From Thamnidium elegans (taxonomy: Eukaryota > Mucoromycota > Mucoromycetes > Mucorales > Mucoraceae), in assembly GCA_025201345.1 (NCBI GenBank), contig JAIXMG010000016.1, forward strand, positions 186,001-250,000: 64,000 nt of DNA, read 5' to 3'. Every line of letters starts with the position of its first letter. The first letter of the stretch is position 1. The notes under the pieces were generated by a model that ran no database searches, was not told the DNA's origin, and was given only the letters and a program-made list of their open reading frames with translations. The position numbers were made by a program, and so were the translations under genes. Of this stretch, positions 58,024-64,000 are shown piece after piece.

Positions 58024-60630
58024 TTAGTTTGAATAATAGTCATGTTGATGAAGGTCATCCAGACTGGAATTTGGCATATGGGAGTAATTTGACGGTAAAG
58101 GAAGTATTGTTACAGGTTGTCCGAAGGGGAGGTTCATATTTGAATAAGAGTTACATAAAAGTAAATTCACATCTTGTTGAGGTGAAGGGGATATATTGTA
58201 CTTTTGTTCATGTTCATGTTGTTGTATGTTTTGATGTTGTCTACATAAGCTAGGTGATGATTCTAACCTGTGTAAGGAAGGACTGTTTTGCGTCTGTTTA
58301 GGATAAGAAAAATCGGACGTCATTGAGCTGGTCCAGTCGGTATGGTTAGAAAAAGAATTTACGGTTTGAGGGAAGCCAGGTTCATCAGGTGTGCTTACTG
58401 CAGAGTCAACATCGTATGGTCGTTCGTTTAAAACATCTTGTAGCGCCTGGTCCCATAATTGTTTACGGTCAACAAAATCCACACCTATTGTATTACCGAA
58501 GGCAGCCAGACTTTGATATGGTGAAAACGAAGGTGTTGTGTTTATATTTTGATAGCTAAATGAAGACGTGGTATCCGTTCGGTAAGGGTCAACAGAAATT
58601 TGATCGAATTGAACTTGTCGCAGAGGTAATTGTTGAACGGTATGAACGTCATCTTGAAAATTACTAGCGTTACTATCGTAATGAACATCAGAAAAATTTT
58701 GAGGACTACTGCAAGTATATAAATTCGGAGATGATACTGACGGAGAAGGGCACGGAATATCTGTTTCCGGAACAGGTTTTTGACAAATAACCGGGAGATG
58801 AGTAAGCACAGCCGAACATTCTGGTATCATTGCGTGTTTTTGAAAATTTCGTAATATCTTGACAGACTTTTTAAAGAAATAGATGGATTGTCGAGATACG
58901 TCAGGATCAACGTCGTTTATATATCGAGAGTGAACACGGATAGCACCAATGGCAATACGAGCCAGGAATTCGTAACGGATGACCATAGCAGGTTCGTTAC
59001 ACAAAGTATCAATACTTTGAGTCAATCGTGCGGCGTATAGTCTCTGCTCTATGGATTTTTCATGAGCCTCGGGAAGACAAAAAAATATTTCTGTTAACAG
59101 AAAGTAATAGATGACTTGAACATAAGATACAATAGGCGATTTTTCGGATTGGCGCACGACTTGTTCAATTGTTTGATAGTGATCAAGACCCCATGCTTCA
59201 GCAGATTTCAAGGTATTTCTCCAAGAAAATATTTTTAATTTGTATTGTTCAAGTTGTTCGTAAAAATTACTACTAATGACATCATTGCGGATAGCAAAAG
59301 AGGCGCGGATCTGAAGACCTTCTTCACTAATAATAGCTAATTGGATTTTGTGTATGTAAGCTGTAACTACCCATTGTTCTTCTTCGTCATCTTCTGGTAA
59401 TACCTGAGGAAAGGCAGTCTTTGCTAGTGAGGAAGGAATGGCCCATAACCTTTCCCATTCAGAACTTTGCATTTTATCAAGACAGTAACAGGACCAAAAG
59501 ACTCTTCGACAAAATTCTATCGTTTCAGGAGATAAATTGCCCCGAGTTTGAGTAGTATCTATATTCAAACCAAGTTCAAGACACATACGAAAAGCCATAC
59601 CACCGTATATCCAAGAACGACAGTGTTGATCAGGCATATTCCTAGACTTTGTTGGCATAGGTTCGTACAACGCTAAATGACAGAGAGCGACCACGGTACT
59701 GACACGAGGAGAATCAAGGAAATCATCTAATAATTTTTTTGCGCGATTGTAGAATATATTGGGGCTTGGAATATCTGGTAAATTAGAGTGCGCACAGACC
59801 AGGCAATACATTGAATTTAATAAAAGTGGCGTGATGAGAGGACCTTTGGTACGTAACTGCTCATAAAATAAACGTTTTGGGATCATGGGAATGATTTTAT
59901 ATCTAGTTTGAAAGAACAAATCAATCAAATGCATCTGTATATCGCTAGAGGGCATTTCAATTGAGTGAGAATATTTTTGTGGTAGTGGCGGTTCATTTTT
60001 CCAACGAACAAAGCTGCCAAAGGTTGGGTATTCAGCTAAGCCATGGAGTTGCTTAGTCTTTTTAAAGTCCTTTGCTTTTTCGTTGATAACATTACTGGTC
60101 CAGGACTCACTGTAGTTTGGTATGGGGCTGATGGTGTCATCTTTGGCGCGAGAAAACAAAAAACAATCATCGTCTGATTCTAAGGCACTATGATGGCTTC
60201 CGTCGTCAGTATTGTTATCGCTAGTTCCACATTCGGTTACAGAGGCGGTATCGATCAAAGGCTCTAAAATAGAAGATTCACAATTACGGCCACGAGCTGT
60301 AATAATAATAATGATTAATATAAATTGATCTATTTTTTGTAGTTTGTTTTGATATTTACCTTTACACTATAAAATAGAAATAATAGTAAAAGAAAAATAA
60401 AGGTTAATAATTAAGATACAGATTCATTTGCCAAAGTAAAAAAAAAAAAAAATGTATTTAATCTAACCTGCATGCAAGGTCTCAACCCATCGCACTGTAA
60501 AAAAAAAAAAAATGTTAGTGTTACAATAAAAATAAGTCAAGTAGGTGCAAACCTTTATTTTTTTGTTGCGACAAACGAAGCAAGCATGTCCGACTTTGAG
60601 TCGCTTATATCTTAACTCTTGTTTTCCCAT
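58024..60630 (-). CDS. Zn2Cys6 fungal transcription factor with a 7-nt microexon
   Basis: Four exons on the minus strand (60553-60630, 60468-60494, 60360-60366, 58024-60296) join to 794 residues. The binuclear cluster is exact: CFVC-RNKKIK-C-DGLRP-C-MQ-C-KARGRN-C, that is C-x2-C-x6-C-x5-C-x2-C-x6-C. It is spread over all four exons, and the fifth Cys comes from a 7-base exon (TGTAAAG). The large exon holds the fungal-specific middle homology region: IDLFFQTRYKIIPMIPKRLF, CHLALYEPMPTKSR, WIYGGMAFRMCLELGLNIDT, RRVFWSCYCLDKMQSSEWER and LWAIPSS. The C-terminus is Ser/Asn/Gln-rich. It resembles Xlr/Gal4-type regulators; targets are unknown. Confidence 0.93.
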
Positions 60631-61648
60631 TTGTAGGATTTAATAGATATTATATTTTTTTTGTGTGCGAAAGAAGAGAAAAAGGAGAAATGTCAAAAAA
60701 AAAAAAAAAAAAAAAAAGACATAAGAGGCCTTTTTTATCCAGAACAAATGATGGGTTTGTGTAACAATGATTGTTTATAAATGGAATTACGTAACAATCT
60801 AAACTTATTTAGGGAAATTTAACTTTAAATACTCTTTTTTTTTTTTTCAGTTAGTGTTGCTTTCAAGGTAAACATACATATACTTCTACATATGTAACAT
60901 ATGTAGAAAATAAAATAAAAGTATACATGTATAATTGTCAATTTTGTATTATTGATTTGACAGATGCAATTGAATTTTTAGTCTTTCATCAAAGGTAGAT
61001 AAAACCTATCTGACATTGTTATTTAAAACTCAAAAAGTATTTTTAACGAATATATCAAAGCTTTTGAACGGTCCGAAGGGATAAACTGTGGACAAGACGA
61101 AGTAAAAAAAAAAGACGCTACTAACAAATAACCGATCATGACCTTAGTTTATAGGGGAAAATAAAATCAAGAGGTTTCATTTGCTATGTATTAAATTATC
61201 ATCATAAATTTTTTTTCTTGCTTATAAATATCTTATTAACAATTTCTTATTTTTTACATGTGTAATAAAAAAAAGCCCTTCTTTTTTATAATTTTTCCTT
61301 TTTTAGACTTCTTTTTTGGAAGTAGAAAATGGCTGGAAATTGGTTCTTCCGTTTTTTAAAATAAAAGCTCTACCAATAAAAAAGTTTTATACCGAGGCGT
61401 ACGTTAGTCAACGTTTTATTTACATACGTGGTTTAGATCCATTTACCTTACATCAATCCTCGATATACTTCCTGTCAAAAGGATACCTGTTATTTTTTAT
61501 ATTTATTTGGCTCTGGAAAATAACCGTCATCCTTTTCAACCGAAAGTTTACATACACACTTGCAAAAACCAGAAGAAATCTTCTTTTCATTTAATTGTAT
61601 CCATTTAACCGAGTGATGGTTTTATAGAAAACGCTAGAAAGAAAAAAC

Positions 61649-61684
<36 letters not shown>

Positions 61685-61987
61685 ACAAGTCTCATTTCAT
61701 TAACTACTAATAATTATATATATATATCGCTTAAAAGATGATTATATACCAATTTTCAAGCAGCTATTATTGTATTTTAAAGAAAATTTTATTACAATTA
61801 TTAAAAAAACGTGTCTTAGAAAGTAAGGAGCGTATTAGCTAAATAATTTCTCTGCTGCTGTTGATGTTTTTTTATAATTAATGCGATGATTTGAACTGGT
61901 ATATAAAGAAAAAAAAATGGATGGCATAAGTGAAGTAATGGTGGACTGGTATATGATGATGATAGTAGAACAAAGGAAGAGGTGTGT
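60631..61987. other. Intergenic 1.4 kb
   Basis: Upstream of the Zn2Cys6 gene with an A run near 60695-60717. A 61316-61594 plus-strand open stretch has a possible membrane span (YLLFFIFIWLWKITVIL) but no ATG start or domain, so it is not called a gene. A T run of some 33 bases lies near 61651-61683. The 3' flank of the RING gene ends the region. Confidence 0.4.
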
Positions 61988-63496
61988 TTAAGCGTCATCA
62001 TCATCTGTTAAATCAATTTTTATGATTTTTTTTGGTCTAAGTAAAAGATGGCTTAATTTATATATCTAGTGGCTTATTAAGGGGGACTTACCGTGAAGAA
62101 GATGTAGTCTCATCATTATCAATAGATACATTTTGTCTTTTAAAGGGTCGTCTGCTAGTTCTACAAACATATATATATATATGTATATTAGCCCCGAGCT
62201 GAGTTAAATCGACTTTATATACTTACGAAGGTACATGTTCCTCCACGACAAATGCCTCGTCTTCACTGATAGTTTCAGGAAATAGTAATCTACAATACAT
62301 TATTAGCTTAGGAAATAATATAGTAAAATAAACACTTACGCGATATCATCTTCTGATACTTCATCAGGTCGAATTTCATCACGTTGAATTTCACCAGGTC
62401 GAATTTCACTAAGATGAATTTCATCAGGTCGAATTTCACTAAGATGAATTTCATCAGGTCGACTTTCATCAGAGCGAGCTTCATCTCCTTCAGCAAGCTC
62501 CTGTCCTACGCTAAATCGATCATTTTGGTTACGGCCATCATCATCGTTTTCATCTTCATCTTCTATATCAGAATCTAAAACGACAACATTGCGTCGTCGT
62601 ACTCTTGGTCTAACGTTACCGGCTCTTCTTGGCAAAGAACGGCTTGATTCGATATGTCTGATGTGGTCGTGTAACTGTTCCATTCTGTCTCGTAAATCTT
62701 CATTTTCTCTCTTCTTATTTTCGCAGAGACGTGAAATTTTATAAATCTCGCTACATGCGAATAAATAAATTAATATGATGCTATGATTAAAATTATACAT
62801 TATTACTTACTTTTCAGCTCTCATTTGACGAGCACGGAGAGCACCAACATGTACATATAAATTTGAGGGAGTTAAAGTTCTAACTTTTCCTAAATATTCT
62901 TGCATGTGCGCGCTAGATAAATCGTTATCCAATTCAACAACTCTATTAAATTTAAGGAGCGTGAGTGATTTTATGATTTTACTGTCATGTCTGTTGTTTG
63001 TAGTATATATATGCAGTATACATCGTTTACCTTTTAATAATTTTAACATAACTTCTTTGGTTACGAACACGGCTAATTTCAGTTCGAAGATGGGCGATTT
63101 CTTCTTTGGCTTCATGAGCTTCTCGATTAAGTGTTCCAATTACTAATTTTAACTCCTTGTTGTTTTCTTCCAATTTTGCAATTTTTTCATGTGCTTCGGA
63201 TGATTCTTCTACAACTGTTTCACCATTACTATCAGAAAAGAAGAGTGGTGAAATAATTTTAGTTTTAGATATTGTTTTTTTACAGAGTGGACATTGTGGT
63301 GGAGAGCTGAAATTTATCCAGCGATTAATGCTATTTTTTTTTTTTTTTGAAAAAAGTTAATGAAATACTCTTTATAAAATACAAATAAAAAAAAAAGTTA
63401 CCATGGCTTATGGAAGGTATGTCCACATGCTAAAGCAGAAATAGGATTTGTAGAGGAAACCAAAGATTCAAAGCAAATTGAGCAGTTATAGGTCAT
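61988..63496 (-). CDS. TRAIP: TRAIP-like RING E3 ligase with C-terminal SUMO-interacting motif
   Basis: About seven or eight exons on the minus strand. Residues 1-48 make a RING-H2 finger: C5 and C8 (CSIC), C24-G-H26, H29, C32, and C45-P-L-C48. A coiled coil follows (AHEKIAKLEENNKELKLVIG; NREAHEAKEEIAHLRTEISR), as in TRAIP/NOPO. The C-terminal part has basic RRRNVVVLDSDIEDEDEND and then a run of five-residue repeats of the form P-D/S-E-I-x (RPDEIHLSEI twice). It ends IKIDLTDDDDA, a classic SUMO-interacting motif. Animal TRAIP drives replisome unloading at stalled forks; a nuclear genome-stability role is inferred here. Confidence 0.78.
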
Positions 63497-64000
63497 TTCG
63501 AGATAAGGTAATAATAATATAACAAAGAAAATAGAGAACAACAACAGCAACAAAAAAAAACAAAGTAACCGTGCGTATGACTGTCAAATTTTAGCTCTGC
63601 GCAGCGCGTTTTTTTTTTTTATATTTTTTTTTATACGCGACGCCAACATCACGTAAAACAATCCAAAAAATACAAAAAAACGCTCTCGGGCACAATGAAA
63701 TTTTTATCACTGAAAATATAAATACGACAATAGTAATAAAACTATAAGATAATAGGTCGCATAGCATTAAAATAAGTATCTGAAACTGGTCTATAGTGAT
63801 ATTTCAGGGTCTGAATAGTGATGATACAACTATAAAGTATGGATCAAGTGCTGTCTACAATAATTTAGACTGTGTTATTTCTAAATCAGTTTATATAAAT
63901 ATTTACATATTTCACTTACACCTGCTTAGGCTCTTGGTCCATGTTTTCAAAATCATCAAGATATTGTTATATAAAACGTTTTTCTAAAGGACCACTGAGT
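63497..64000. other. Right edge, no supported gene
   Basis: Upstream of the TRAIP-like gene. AT-rich with a CGCAGCGCG patch near 63600. An open stretch at 63796-63987 has no recognisable content and may be chance. Confidence 0.35.

Noticed and set aside
61316..61594. Possible small membrane protein
   Set aside because: No ATG start, no family match and no flanking exon.

Overview
This is a nuclear window from an early-diverging filamentous fungus, most likely a Mucoromycota (Mucorales-type) genome. It is very AT-rich, with long A and T runs. Coding genes are split by many short introns with GTAAGT/GTATGT-like donors and TAG/CAG acceptors. Protein families fit a fungus: Shr3, Ufd2, NF-YA/Hap2, Spp1, Cgi121, Pyp1, a Zn2Cys6 regulator, and a large Hsp70-like family I know from Mucorales. 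No prokaryotic features, CRISPR array or clear tRNA was seen. All exon joins were made by eye from splice motifs and reading phase.

Layout. 0-11 kb: a 9-exon divergent Hsp70/actin-like ATPase gene, a transposase remnant, mitochondrial uS2, an orphan protein and Shr3. 12-15 kb: the Hap2/NF-YA CCAAT-factor subunit and a secreted protein with two tandem Cys modules. 15-21 kb: a gene-poor repeat graveyard with a fold-back element, three tandem hairpin repeats, a 1.1-kb head-to-head palindrome and a broken SURF4/Erv29 copy. 21-33 kb: a dense housekeeping block with mL41, the U-box ligase Ufd2, an RRM-like protein, ribosomal uS13, the HAD phosphatase Pyp1 and an Sds3-like corepressor subunit. 33.9-35.2 kb: terminal-inverted-repeat (TIR) element copy 1. 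35.8-49.4 kb: a 26-residue zinc-knuckle micropeptide, a C2H2 factor, Cgi121, an APH-type kinase, a seven-helix membrane protein, Spp1, P1 and a Sec14-like protein. 49.6-51.9 kb: TIR element copy 2, carrying a nested mariner-like MITE. 52-64 kb: an intron-dense ZIP4/SPO22-like meiotic gene, a Zn2Cys6 regulator with a 7-nt microexon, and a TRAIP-like RING ligase.

The genes do not form one pathway. Three act in translation (uS2m, mL41 and the cytosolic uS13/P1 pair), several in chromatin and transcription (Hap2, Sds3, Spp1, C2H2, Zn2Cys6), and two in ubiquitin signalling (Ufd2, TRAIP-like). The strongest candidate for something undescribed is the pair of 1.27-kb and 2.32-kb elements. They share TIRs of about 24 bp and TTA target duplications. 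Instead of a recognisable DDE transposase they carry a decayed PD-(D/E)XK (Rpn-like) ORF, and the two copies have lost different parts.
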